In this document: piece by piece, positions 32,856-41,982 of the stretch | Position numbering within the stretch: position 1 is the stretch's first letter | Layout: each line of letters begins with the position of its first letter | Assembly (NCBI RefSeq): GCF_018403685.1 | Contig: NZ_BOVK01000023.1 | Location: 1 to 54,599 of the forward strand | From: Xylanibacillus composti | GTDB lineage: Bacteria; Bacillota; Bacilli; Paenibacillales; K13 | Direction: 5' to 3' | Length of the DNA: 54,599 nt | Notes under the pieces: generated by a model | The model's input: the letters and a program-made list of their open reading frames with translations, nothing else | Database searches by the model: none | Told to the model about the DNA's origin: nothing | Position numbers and translations under genes: made by a program

Positions 32856-35237
32856 TTAAGGTTCAATCCCCCAGACAAGCTTGTCATGGAGATAGAGCGT
32901 CACTTTGTCCCAGTCCTCGAATGAGGTTTTGGCAGGATCATAGGAGTAATCATTCGTCTCATCGAAGTTCGTCCAGTCTGCCTTCGACATGCGGAGCTGA
33001 ATTTCTCCAGATTGTCCGCCTGCAGCCAGCGAGCCCGTTCCAGGCTTGAAGGTCAATTCGACATACGCATCCGTGAAGTCCCTTTCAATATTGTGGCCGC
33101 CTACCTGGGCCCAATCAATCCAGGAATTCATGGCAGCAGCGCCTTCTTTGGAGAAGTAGTAACGGATTTTCAAGTCCTCCAATTCTACCGTTTCGCTGCC
33201 CGTATTCTTAATATTAAAATGCGCTTTTATTTGGTTGTTGGTCGGGTCTCTGTCAGCCTCGCGATATTGCAGCACCAGCTCCCCGCTAGATCCCGATGAA
33301 TCCGTTGGAGTAGCGCTGGCTGGGTTGGAATTCGGGCTTTCGCCTGCCTGATTGACTGCGCTTACTACATAATGATAGGTTGTGCCGTTTATGGCACTGG
33401 CATCCGTATAGGTTGTAGCAATTACGTTTGCAGCCAGCAGTTCAAATGTGTTCCCGCCATCCATTGAACGTTTCACTGTATAGCTGGATGCGCCGTCGGA
33501 GGCACTCCAATGGAGCGTGACCTCGTTGTCTCCAGCTTCAGCGATCAGGTTGACCGGTGCTGCCGGCACTTCGCCCGGCTCTTCTGAATCTGCGCTCAAT
33601 ACGATGTGATAGGCGGTCAATGGCGGTATGGTGTACGAAAACTCGTTATTGGAAATTTGGGCAATCGGCGCAGCTTCAAACAGCTCGGAGCTGGATGAAT
33701 CGAAACCATATACAGATCCGGCATTGTACTGTTGATTCCCGGCAATCGTGAAATCTGCCTGCAGTGGCGTATCGGTATTTTTGTTCATGACGATCAGATG
33801 GAGTTTGCCGGTTTCTTCTGTCACGGAAGCATGAACTGAGCTATTCTCAATGTCAGACGTTGCGGAACGCACGCTGATGTCCCCGAAGGTTGAATCATCG
33901 CCATCGTAGTTACGATACAATTGATAGGCCGCGCTCACATAGCTTGTATCTGCCTCCAACCTCCAAAAGTTGGCCATGTACACGCCATATTTTCCAAAGA
34001 TGCCAAGTGCATCGGCCAAAGCCAATCCCCCGGAAATATGACCCTCTCCGCCATAGCTGAACTCGGTGATAGCCAGCTTCGTTCCCGGATAATACTGATC
34101 AATCGACTGCTTCAAGCGAGGCAGGATAGGCAAGTAATCGCTGAAATATTGGGCAATCCAGCTGTCTTCCACATATGTCGGGTCCCACAATGTTCTCGGC
34201 GCCTGCAATCTGGCCTTCTGGGTCTCTACATTCCCGACTCCGCTGAAGGTAATGCGCTGGCCCCCGCCTTGCGCCTCCGGATACCAGTGAACATCCAACA
34301 CATCAAGCAGTCGTTGGCCTTCATCCTGAGAAGCCTGCTTCAGTTGATCTAGATAATAGTCGACATACCAATTGTAGCTCCCTTTGACAGCGGCCCAATC
34401 CGGCGCGTCCTGCAAGGAATAATAGGCGTTGAAGCCATAAAACACCCCGCCGAATATTTCCGCATGAGGGTCTACCGCTTTCACCGCCTTCGCCATGCCT
34501 ACCGAGCGATCCACCAGTTCTACAGCGCCCACGGGATCAGGGTGAATTCTCGCATGCGTGTGCGACCACAGCCCGGGTTCATTGTCCAGCGAATACCCTT
34601 TGACGCCGGTTGACGATTGGGCATCCCCGTAATGATGGACCATAAAGTTCACAAATTCATCCATATACACCACGCCGTCATTCAAATCCGGCTGCAGCTG
34701 GAAGGGGGCTTGCTTCGCAAATTCGATCTGATCCCACCTGGCAGAAGGAGCCGTCTCGCTCACATCAACCGGTCCAGCCTTGTCTCGCGCCACGTATCCG
34801 GCCATGGGAAGCGTCAAGACGGTATATGCCCCCTGGGCAAGGGACTGGTCGTGAAATGTCGATTGCACTTTGCCCGGAATCTCGCATTCCGAAGGGGAGA
34901 GAGCAAATTCCGAGCACAAGTACTCATCGCTTTGATGAAGCCAATCCGAGCCTGCATTGGACGCATTGTTCTCCCAATTGTATCCCGTCATTCGGTTGCC
35001 GCCCAATCTTCTGGCCGTGAATCCCTCATTGCCTGTCAAACTTGCCGAGGCATTCGTACCGTAGATGTATGGACTGATTTCCTGACGATCCTCGTTCGTA
35101 TGCACCTGGATGGAGACAGGCAAAGGCGCCGCTTCGGCTGCCTCGGAGGGCGCGACCAACACGACCCCTAGCATCGCTCCTATCGTGAGCGCGCTTAACA
35201 AATTCCTCCCTTTCCGTTTTTGCATAAACATAGACAT
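32856..35237 (-). CDS. secreted GH44 endoglucanase with Fn3 and CBM3 domains
   Basis: The product has about 793 residues. The signal peptide is KRKGRNLLSALTIGAMLGV to about residue 37. A GH44 domain follows (to about 555): acid/base Glu near 220 in SLDNEPGLW and nucleophile Glu near 392 in AITEFSYGG. An Fn3 domain (about 565-650, PAAPVNLIAEAGDNEVTLHWS) leads to a cellulose-binding CBM3 (about 660-793, VLQYREADRDPTNNQIKAHFNIKN). It should cut cellulose or xyloglucan-type beta-1,4-glucans outside the cell. GGAGG is six bases before the ATG at 35237; another ATG at 35240 is closer. No strong cre site was found. Confidence 0.93.
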   Translation of the reverse strand: MSMFMQKRKGRNLLSALTIGAMLGVVLVAPSEAAEAAPLPVSIQVHTNEDRQEISPYIYGTNASASLTGNEGFTARRLGGNRMTGYNWENNASNAGSDWLHQSDEYLCSEFALSPSECEIPGKVQSTFHDQSLAQGAYTVLTLPMAGYVARDKAGPVDVSETAPSARWDQIEFAKQAPFQLQPDLNDGVVYMDEFVNFMVHHYGDAQSSTGVKGYSLDNEPGLWSHTHARIHPDPVGAVELVDRSVGMAKAVKAVDPHAEIFGGVFYGFNAYYSLQDAPDWAAVKGSYNWYVDYYLDQLKQASQDEGQRLLDVLDVHWYPEAQGGGQRITFSGVGNVETQKARLQAPRTLWDPTYVEDSWIAQYFSDYLPILPRLKQSIDQYYPGTKLAITEFSYGGEGHISGGLALADALGIFGKYGVYMANFWRLEADTSYVSAAYQLYRNYDGDDSTFGDISVRSATSDIENSSVHASVTEETGKLHLIVMNKNTDTPLQADFTIAGNQQYNAGSVYGFDSSSSELFEAAPIAQISNNEFSYTIPPLTAYHIVLSADSEEPGEVPAAPVNLIAEAGDNEVTLHWSASDGASSYTVKRSMDGGNTFELLAANVIATTYTDASAINGTTYHYVVSAVNQAGESPNSNPASATPTDSSGSSGELVLQYREADRDPTNNQIKAHFNIKNTGSETVELEDLKIRYYFSKEGAAAMNSWIDWAQVGGHNIERDFTDAYVELTFKPGTGSLAAGGQSGEIQLRMSKADWTNFDETNDYSYDPAKTSFEDWDKVTLYLHDKLVWGIEP

Positions 35238-35450
35238 CATCTACCTCCTCGCGTTTTGGCGATCATTTAGCAGCCTGGAAATCCAAGCCACCATAGTTTT
35301 AATATACCTTTAGAAAACGTTGTATTTAAGTTGAATATTTTTCGCAAGCGTATTGAATATTTTGTTGTCTCTCAGTAAACCGCAATGGCCGTTTCTTCGT
35401 CTGTTGTTTCGACTGCTCTATCTCGCTCTATCTCTCTCTATCCCGGCTTT

Positions 35451-35631
35451 ATCGGACACTGGTGACCGTTAGAGGGTTGAAAATCGGTTTTTTTTAATTT
35501 AACGGACACTCATGTCCATTAAACCGCAAGAAACACCGTATAGAGCCACAGATTCACTTGTAATGGACACGGATGACCGTTGCATATTCAAAAATCAAAA
35601 AAATCGCCTCTAATGGTCATCCATGTCCGTT
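35451..35631. repeat. palindrome quartet B (50-61-50 spacing)
   Basis: Copies of the AAYGGWCA-N4-TGWCCRTT dyad lie at 35451-35470, 35501-35520, 35562-35581 and 35612-35631. Gaps are again 30, 41 and 30 bp. The first gap starts AGAGGG and contains eight T residues; the third gap is A-rich and ends CGCCTCT. A short CTCTAT microsatellite precedes the element (35417-35443). It sits in the 637-bp divergent region between the GH44 gene and the nuclease-fold gene. Confidence 0.87.
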
Positions 35632-35874
35632 AGCTCCCCTCGACGAAGACTTCGAATGCATGGAATCCAATCGCATCCCCTTACCGAAGGCATCGCCTTT
35701 GCGCTTAAGTGCCCGGTATTTGTACTTGCTCCAACTTCCACTTTCTTGTAGAATAAAGCATATATTGAATATGACGGCATGAAGCACATGTCGCTTTGAT
35801 GAAGAGAACCGGTTGAACGGGACTTGAATCAGGGCGGCTTTTTTCATGTCCAACCTGCAAAGGTGGTGTTGCGA

Positions 35875-36519
35875 TTGATCCGCTTTGAGACGATGATGGA
35901 CGAGTGGGTATCGAAGCAGATTGCGGAGGAGGCTAATCCGCGAAGGAGAGAAATCCTGCAAAAGGGGCTCGGCCATGGCACAAAAGAATTTCTCAGAACT
36001 GTTTGGTATCCAGCTGTTGGCAACCTCAAGCACCTGTATCCTGAATGGGAGGTACGAGATTATGGCAACCGCTACCGGTACTTGGATCTTGCCTATATGC
36101 CTGGCGGTGCGAAAGGCTGTATTGAAATCCATGGATACAAGTCTCACGCAAGAGATATTGAAGCATGGAGATTTAAGGATTTGTGCATGAAGCAGGCGTA
36201 TTTAACGCTGGACGATTGGGTGTTTTTGCCGATTGCCTATTTGTCGATTACCGATGAGCCGGAAGCCTGCAAGCAACTAGTGCTCTCGTTTGTCGGTAAA
36301 TTTGTGTCCATGCCGACGCACCGTTCGCTTAGTTGGGCAGAGGCGGAAACAATGCGGTATGCGCGGGGCATGCTGCGTCCATTTACTTCCGGCGAATTGG
36401 CGTCCCACTTGCAGCGATCCGACCGACAAGCCCGGCGCATCCTGGACAAGCTTATCGGGATGAATCTGCTGAGGGTCGTGAATAACCAGCATCGGTATCG
36501 TACCTATCAATTGGAGTGA
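35875..36519 (+). CDS. probable restriction-endonuclease-fold protein with C-terminal winged helix
   Basis: The product has about 214 residues if started at the TTG 35875, where GGTGG lies eight bases upstream; an upstream TTG at 35824 has no site. The middle reads LYPEWEVRDYGNRYRYLDLAYMPG, then GCIEIHGYKSHARD, a spacing like the D...ExH core of PD-(D/E)XK nucleases. Residues about 165-210 form a winged helix (FTSGELASHLQRSDRQARRILDKLIGMNLL). It may be a regulator that has kept a nuclease fold. I cannot name the family. It is monocistronic between two palindrome quartets. Confidence 0.7.
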   Translation: MIRFETMMDEWVSKQIAEEANPRRREILQKGLGHGTKEFLRTVWYPAVGNLKHLYPEWEVRDYGNRYRYLDLAYMPGGAKGCIEIHGYKSHARDIEAWRFKDLCMKQAYLTLDDWVFLPIAYLSITDEPEACKQLVLSFVGKFVSMPTHRSLSWAEAETMRYARGMLRPFTSGELASHLQRSDRQARRILDKLIGMNLLRVVNNQHRYRTYQLE

Positions 36520-36533
36520 CAATCGCGCGTGAT

Positions 36534-36770
36534 CTCCTGCTGCTACCTGCCTCGCGCCTCGGTCGTGGCGGGCTCCTGCTGCTACCTGCCTGGCGTCTCA
36601 GTCGTGGACGGGCTCCTGCTGCTACCTGCCTCGCGCCTCGGTCGTAGCGGGCTCCTGCTGCTATCTGCCTGGCGTCTCAGTCGTGGACGGGCTCCTGCTG
36701 CTACCTGCCTGGCGTCTCAGTCGTGGACGGGCTCTGCTGCTTTCGGCCTTTCGCCTCGGTCATGTATGTC
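36534..36770. repeat. tandem repeat with alternating 39- and 40-bp units
   Basis: Five units plus a decayed sixth start with CTCCTGCTGCTACCTGCC or a near copy. Type A (39 bp, CTCGCGCCTCGGTCGT) lies at 36534-36572 and 36613-36651. Type B (40 bp, TGGCGTCTCAGTCGTGGACG) lies at 36573-36612, 36652-36691 and 36692-36731. The order is A-B-A-B-B. Unit lengths are not multiples of three in common, so the open frame across them is not a real gene. It runs from just after the stop codon at 36519 into quartet C. Confidence 0.85.
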
Positions 36771-36935
36771 CGTTAGAGGACGAATTCTCGTTTTTTCGTG
36801 ATTTAACGGTCGCGGTTGTCCATTAGAGATTGAAAATCAACGATTCTGCACGCACATTCCACTCTAATGGACATACGTGTCCCTTACATGCTCATTTTCC
36901 CAAAAAACTGCCTCTAATGGACATGCATGTCCGCC
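36755..36935. repeat. palindrome quartet C (50-61-50 spacing)
   Basis: Copies lie at 36755-36774 (left arm partly decayed), 36805-36824, 36866-36885 and 36916-36935. Gaps are 30, 41 and 30 bp, exactly as in quartets A and B. The first gap starts AGAGGA and holds six T residues; the third is A-rich and ends CTGCCTCT. The last copy has the perfect centre GGACATGCATGTCC. The region from 36520 to 37127 holds only this and the tandem repeat. Confidence 0.87.
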
Positions 36936-37127
36936 TCTGGACATAGCGGAGTCCGGGCTTCGCCTGCTGCAGTTGTTGTTCTGTAAATACCCGGCCCCGG
37001 CCCATCTGCCTGATGCGAGTTTCCCGCAGAGTACACCTCCTATATCGGTCGTGGGCAACAGCCCTGAACAAACTTCATTCAACTTCACCCGCGCATCTCT
37101 CGTCCACTTCATATAAGGGGAAAGGGG

Positions 37128-38255
37128 ATGAGCAATATAAAGCGATCTATCTTGTTCTGGCTCAGCTTGCTCTGCATAACCATCATGGTGGGTTGCGGCC
37201 GTACAGATTCAGGGACACAGGTCCACCCTACTTCTGTATCGAATCTGCAAATGCCGGCAACTCCCGAACTGAGTGCTGACGAGACCCGCGCCAGTATCAA
37301 ACACGCCGCAGCATTCGATCCGAAGGAAGTAAAAGCGGGAGATACGATTGCTGGGTTGACGGTCAAGTCGATTCGAACCGGCGACAATCCGACACAATAT
37401 GCGATTGTTGACTTGGAGGGAGAGTTGACCGTAAACGGCTATTATTATCACACGGGTGCCATGCTCAACTTCCAGCCGGATCTTCCTTCCTTGGAGTTGA
37501 TCCCCCATGTGAAAGATGCCTATGTTCTCCACTACCGGGATGGTGTAAAGGTACCGCGCATGCCTCGGTTCTCCTTCGATGTCTCGAGTTACGATGCGCT
37601 CGCTTCATCTGCAGCAGGAATGGGCTATGCCACCATGGTGTTGTCCGATTACACCATTTACTATGTGCCGGAAGCCAACTCTTGGATGACCGAATCAGTC
37701 ATCCAAGACGGTCGGTTATTCATGCAGCTTGGTGAAGATCTGCTTCCCTTCGGCTTCCGCTACATAGAGGACGATGCCACGCCGATTTCGCTTGCCGAAG
37801 AGGCCGAGGTCCATGTCTTGTCGCTCCCGGATGAAGCAACCCTCGATGAAAATGGAGCTATCATCTGGAACGATATGACGGTTCGCAAGGATATGTTGGC
37901 GGCATGGTTCAGTTCGGAAGATCATCTGCATGCATCTTCATTGGTTGGCAATCATGCTGCGCTGCTCCAACATGAGCTGCTTTCTCTTCCGCAGATTGGC
38001 AATGCCCATCTGTTGGTGGTCGAGCGGGACAAGTGGGACGATGCGATAGGTCATTATAATGGTGTGGAGTATGAGTACTGGATTGTCGTGCTGCGGGAAG
38101 ATCCGATGGTTCAACTGGCCGGAGACGACTACATGCATGCTTTTTGTCTAATTGGTGTTAGGGATCAGCAAAGCGAAGCAGCGGAGCAACATATGCTGGA
38201 ATTGGCCGCCTTGCATTGGAATGTCCCGAGCGAGGAGTTCTACTGGAACGATTGA
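37128..38255 (+). CDS. lipoprotein of unknown function
   Basis: The product has 375 residues. The signal peptide ends in the lipobox ITIMVGCG, so Cys23 should be lipidated and the protein held on the outer face of the membrane. AAAGGGG precedes the ATG. The mature part is mixed alpha/beta with two apparent halves: a beta-rich module (AGDTIAGLTVKSIRTGDNPTQYAIVDLEGELTVNGYYYH) and a C-terminal region rich in acidic residues and His. No enzyme motif was recognised. It converges on the dhaKL gene and shares the intervening terminator region. Confidence 0.8.
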   Translation: MSNIKRSILFWLSLLCITIMVGCGRTDSGTQVHPTSVSNLQMPATPELSADETRASIKHAAAFDPKEVKAGDTIAGLTVKSIRTGDNPTQYAIVDLEGELTVNGYYYHTGAMLNFQPDLPSLELIPHVKDAYVLHYRDGVKVPRMPRFSFDVSSYDALASSAAGMGYATMVLSDYTIYYVPEANSWMTESVIQDGRLFMQLGEDLLPFGFRYIEDDATPISLAEEAEVHVLSLPDEATLDENGAIIWNDMTVRKDMLAAWFSSEDHLHASSLVGNHAALLQHELLSLPQIGNAHLLVVERDKWDDAIGHYNGVEYEYWIVVLREDPMVQLAGDDYMHAFCLIGVRDQQSEAAEQHMLELAALHWNVPSEEFYWND

Positions 38256-38256
38256 G

Positions 38257-38290
38257 AAAAAGCGCACACTCCCATGGAAGAGTGTGCGCT
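38257..38290 (-). terminator. intrinsic terminator of the dihydroxyacetone kinase gene
   Basis: The 11-base perfect stem AGCGCACACTC/GAGTGTGCGCT is followed on the minus strand by TTTTTCTC. It starts two bases after the stop codon of the converging lipoprotein gene. Confidence 0.9.
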
Positions 38291-38297
38291 GTATGAA

Positions 38298-40064
38298 TCA
38301 AGGAGCTTGTCGTACACCACGGGACAATTCAGTCAAAATCATGCCGAGAGCGAAGGCGCCGGCATCCGGATGGCCCAGGCTTCTGTCGCCGACGGTTCCG
38401 GCACGGCCCATTCTGGCGACCATTTCCTTAGTCTTCTCGGCTCCAGCAACAGCCGCTGCCGCCGCTTGGGCAAATGTCGTCTTCCAATCCTCGCCTGCCG
38501 CGGCACTGCCGGACCATGCTTGGGCAAACGGCACAAGCGCATCGATCAATGTCTTGTCACCCACAATCGCTCCTCGTCCGAACGACCGCTCGCCAATATC
38601 CTGAATGCCTTTGACGGAGGCGGACAGCAAGGAAGACATACCATCTACCGTCAGTTCCCGCCGATCTCCCGCAGCTTTCCCCGCAGCCCGGAAGGCCGAT
38701 CCCCAGATCGGACCGGAAGCGCCTCCGCAATGCTCCATAAGCACCAGCGAGCAGGCATCCAGGAAGCTGCCTATCGTCAAATCCTGCTGCTCCAGTATGG
38801 AACGCCACTCCCGTTTCAACTGCTTGAAGCCCTTGGCGAGGCTCATGCCGAAATCGCCGTCGCCGGCATGCGAATCCAATTCGCAGAAATATACTTCATT
38901 CTTGATGACAATCTCGCTCATCTTGTCCACCAGATAAACGAGGTTGTCCAGCGTAAGCTTGCCGTTCCGGATGATCGCATGCTCCTCCGCTGTTTCCGCT
39001 TCGAAGGAAACGGGGCCTTCTGTCTCTTCGTCCGCCACATGCGTATAGGCGACAGCAGGCACAGGGCCGTCAACCCGGAAGGCTGGCGCATAGCTTTCCT
39101 TCGAGAGCAGCGTCTTCAATTCGTCGTCCAGCTTCATCACTGATAGCGACAGACCAGCCATCTCAATGCTCGTCATGTAATTGCCGACGAACGATCGGAC
39201 GACCTGAATCTGCCTATTGGCGAGTTCCCGGACGACCGCTTGATAGAATACATACAGCTCTTGCTGCGGCGTCGCCCCGAAACCATTAACCAGTACGGCG
39301 ACGTCGGCCGCATTCTGTTCGCCTATTCCCAAATCCTTCAGCAGCGCTGTTGTCATGCGCGCAGCCAGCTCATCAGCGGTTGTAATCTTCTCTCGCCGAA
39401 TGCCGGGCTCCCCGTGAATGCCCGCCCCATACTCCATCTCGTCCTCAGCCAATTCGAACGTGGGAGTACCGCTGGCAGGAACAATGCAGGATGTCAGCGC
39501 CACGCCGATGCTGCGAACCTGAAGAGCCGCTTTCTCCGCAACTGCTTTCACTTGCTGCAGATTTCTCCCTTCCTCGGCTGCGGCTCCTGCAATCTTATGT
39601 ACCAGCACAACGCCCGCAACGCCCCGGCGGCCAACCGTATAGAGACTGTCCTCCACAGCAATATCGTCGCTGACCCGGATATGATCGACCTCAATGCCGT
39701 CCTCTGCAGCCATATGCGCGGCATTTGTGAAGTTCATCACGTCGCCGCTGTAATTTTTGATAATCAGGAGCGTTCCCGGTTTGCTTGCCGTAGCTTTGAT
39801 CGCTTGATACACCTGGATCTGGGAAGGTGATGCGAATACCTCTCCGCATACTGCCGCATCGAGCATGCCTTTGCCGATAAATCCGGCATGAGCGGGCTCA
39901 TGACCGCTGCCCCCGCCGCTAATCAGACTAACTTTGTCTTTATTAATTTCCTTCTTTTTAATCACCTTGTACTTCTCCAGAAGCTCAAGCTCCGGATGGG
40001 CCAATACGATCCCCCTGCACATCTCGATGACAAGGCTCGCCGGCGTATTGATGATCTTCTTCAC
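38298..40064 (-). CDS. dhaK: ATP-dependent dihydroxyacetone kinase (DhaK-DhaL fusion)
   Basis: The product has 588 residues from the GTG at 40064, where GGAGG lies eight bases upstream. This gives the family start [12 protein letters not shown]. The DhaK part (1-330) has [17 protein letters not shown] and the substrate-binding His217 in [10 protein letters not shown]. The DhaL part (about 370-588) has [14 protein letters not shown], which coordinates Mg-ATP, and [16 protein letters not shown]. Fusion of the two in one chain marks the ATP-using type rather than the PTS-dependent type. It phosphorylates dihydroxyacetone, and possibly other short ketoses or aldoses, in the cytoplasm. No glycerol dehydrogenase or DhaM lies nearby. 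Confidence 0.93.
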   Translation of the reverse strand: MKKIINTPASLVIEMCRGIVLAHPELELLEKYKVIKKKEINKDKVSLISGGGSGHEPAHAGFIGKGMLDAAVCGEVFASPSQIQVYQAIKATASKPGTLLIIKNYSGDVMNFTNAAHMAAEDGIEVDHIRVSDDIAVEDSLYTVGRRGVAGVVLVHKIAGAAAEEGRNLQQVKAVAEKAALQVRSIGVALTSCIVPASGTPTFELAEDEMEYGAGIHGEPGIRREKITTADELAARMTTALLKDLGIGEQNAADVAVLVNGFGATPQQELYVFYQAVVRELANRQIQVVRSFVGNYMTSIEMAGLSLSVMKLDDELKTLLSKESYAPAFRVDGPVPAVAYTHVADEETEGPVSFEAETAEEHAIIRNGKLTLDNLVYLVDKMSEIVIKNEVYFCELDSHAGDGDFGMSLAKGFKQLKREWRSILEQQDLTIGSFLDACSLVLMEHCGGASGPIWGSAFRAAGKAAGDRRELTVDGMSSLLSASVKGIQDIGERSFGRGAIVGDKTLIDALVPFAQAWSGSAAAGEDWKTTFAQAAAAAVAGAEKTKEMVARMGRAGTVGDRSLGHPDAGAFALGMILTELSRGVRQAP

Positions 40065-40354
40065 TTGCAATTCCTCCTTATACCTAAGTCATGCTAAATG
40101 TGTAGTTGGAAAGTCGGTGGAACAAAAACAAATGAGGATTTCCGATCGTCTATTGACGTCCGATCATTGGACGAACGCTATCTGAAATTTTCGTCAGTTC
40201 TATTATGCTGCATGGGCAATACCTTCGTCAAAGCTTCGACCATGATTCCATAGAAAATTCCACATATCGCCGTGCAGCGCTCTCATTTCTCTATTCCCTT
40301 CCAAGCCGCATAGAAGGCATTCAAGCTAAATTTCAAGATATTAATACGGTGTAT

Positions 40355-40389
40355 TAAAAAAAAAAACGGCCTGTCGTTACCGACAGACC
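40355..40389 (-). terminator. intrinsic terminator of the second stalk-protein gene
   Basis: GGTCTGTCG pairs with CGACAGGCC across loop GTAA (one mismatch), followed on the minus strand by ten or more T residues. Confidence 0.9.
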
Positions 40390-40405
40390 ATCTGGAATAA
40401 TTGAA

Positions 40406-41686
40406 TTACTCCTCCGTATTAAGGTGAAAGCTTTGATCCCCGATTTGCACATAGACTCGGCCATCGTCCCGTTGAGGCGGGACGGCAAAGACATGCCGTT
40501 CCACGGTGCCATCATCGAACTTCAATTCGATCGTGTTCCCTCCGATTGCATACGTCCCATGGACGGCGTCGCTCACAGCTGAAGAATCTGTGCGGGCGTT
40601 GCCAGTATCCAGCGACGCAAGGGAAGATTGATCACTGGCAAAGGTTCCATCCGGATAAAAGGTCAGGTAATTGGTCCAGGATGATGAGTACGGTGTTACC
40701 CCAACCAAACCTATGTATCCTTGGGAAATGTACTCACCGCCAAGCTTCGTCCCCTCCGGTACCGGCACAACCTTCCTCATGGTTACTTCGTCAATGGTTA
40801 ACGCCCCGTCTTCATTAATGGAAATGGAGAGCGGTTCTTCCCCGGCAATAACCAGCTTATTGCTTTCGATTGTATACGAAAGACAAGCGTCCTTGGCACA
40901 ATCAATCGTTTCTGGCCCGCCGCCCTGCGGTTGTCCAACCACTACTTTCTGATCCGGCAAGAACGTGTAGAATAGCCAGCATACGCCGCCGCATTGGTAC
41001 CCGCCGTAATCAAATCGCCCGCCATAATACATGCCTTGCAGTTGATCGAGTTGTATAGTAGAAGCATCTTCATGTACAGCGGGCGGAAGGACTATTGCCG
41101 GATCTTGGCCGGATGCATCCTGACCCTTCTCGGCCTCGCTTGCTGCCGCATTAATCTCCTCTTGGAGCCGATCCAGCTCTGCCTTCAGATCTTCCATCGC
41201 GATGCCATAGGAAGACACATATTCGGGTGTATATACAAGAATCTCTCGATGCACGCCATTCCAATGTACCAATGAACCTGTTGATTCGCCAACGAATCGA
41301 AGCGGTACCAGTGTGTGGCCGTCATAAGCCACTGCCGGTCGGTCCAGCTTCATTACGCTGCCATTCACCAACGCTTCTTCGCTATTCAAAACCAATTGCA
41401 ATGCCGCGCCTTCCTTAGCGGCCAATATGGTGAGGTCCTCTTCCCTCCATGTGACCTCCATGCCCAAAGCTTCGAACAATGGCCGCATCTGGACAACCGT
41501 TGTTCCCGAATCGACATCCGGGTCTATGGCAAATGAAATCTGTTCATCATTTACATACACATCGATCGGCTTCCATGAAGCGTGTGACACTTGATTCAGT
41601 GCTACAAGCAGGATGAACCCAAGCACGATCAATGCGGCAACCTTCAACAGCGTTTTATTCGTTTTATGCAGAACAAGTTGCAGCAT
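40406..41686 (-). CDS. stalk-domain (copper-amine-oxidase N-terminal type) exported protein
   Basis: The product has 426 residues from the ATG at 41686, with AAAAGGAG seven bases upstream. An N-terminal hydrophobic helix (LLKVAALIVLGFILLVALNQ) is a signal or anchor. Two stalk-type segments follow: PIDVYVNDEQISFAIDPDVDSGTTVVQMRPLFEALGMEVTW and PAVAYDGHTLVPLRFVGESTGSLVHWN. A short coiled coil lies near 160-185. The C-terminal half is beta-rich with Cys pairs (YQCGGVCW and CAKDAC) and lipocalin-like strands (LGGEYISQGYIGLVG). It probably acts in the wall. Function unknown. Confidence 0.8.
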   Translation of the reverse strand: MLQLVLHKTNKTLLKVAALIVLGFILLVALNQVSHASWKPIDVYVNDEQISFAIDPDVDSGTTVVQMRPLFEALGMEVTWREEDLTILAAKEGAALQLVLNSEEALVNGSVMKLDRPAVAYDGHTLVPLRFVGESTGSLVHWNGVHREILVYTPEYVSSYGIAMEDLKAELDRLQEEINAAASEAEKGQDASGQDPAIVLPPAVHEDASTIQLDQLQGMYYGGRFDYGGYQCGGVCWLFYTFLPDQKVVVGQPQGGGPETIDCAKDACLSYTIESNKLVIAGEEPLSISINEDGALTIDEVTMRKVVPVPEGTKLGGEYISQGYIGLVGVTPYSSSWTNYLTFYPDGTFASDQSSLASLDTGNARTDSSAVSDAVHGTYAIGGNTIELKFDDGTVERHVFAVPPQRDDGRVYVQIGDQSFHLNTEE

Positions 41687-41982
41687 GCATTCACTCCTTT
41701 TCCAATTCATTCTACAAATTCCATCCGATTATATCATGGTTCTAACGATGCATGTAATCGTACGAAGGTCACAATTTGACACTACTCATGACAACCTTTG
41801 TCTTGATTTTTCATCCAAAGAGCATGGAGAAATCATTCCAATCATAAGTTTTTCCGACGGACGAAAAACAATTTTTCCCCACTGTCTTGGGCAACCGGTC
41901 AGCAGATCGAATGCATGTTGCCGACCAAACACCGTTTGCCGCATACGCTCAAAAAATGGTATAGAACAAAGGAGGAGATTCC

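Noticed and set aside
35312-35325. Possible cre site upstream of the GH44 gene (AGAAAACGTTGTAT)
   Set aside because: The last two fixed bases and the first base of the CcpA consensus do not match, so it is too weak to list.
36529-36801. Open frame of 90 codons across the 39/40-bp tandem repeat
   Set aside because: The unit lengths shift the reading frame from copy to copy, there is no ribosome binding site and the translation has no family features. It is a by-product of the repeat.
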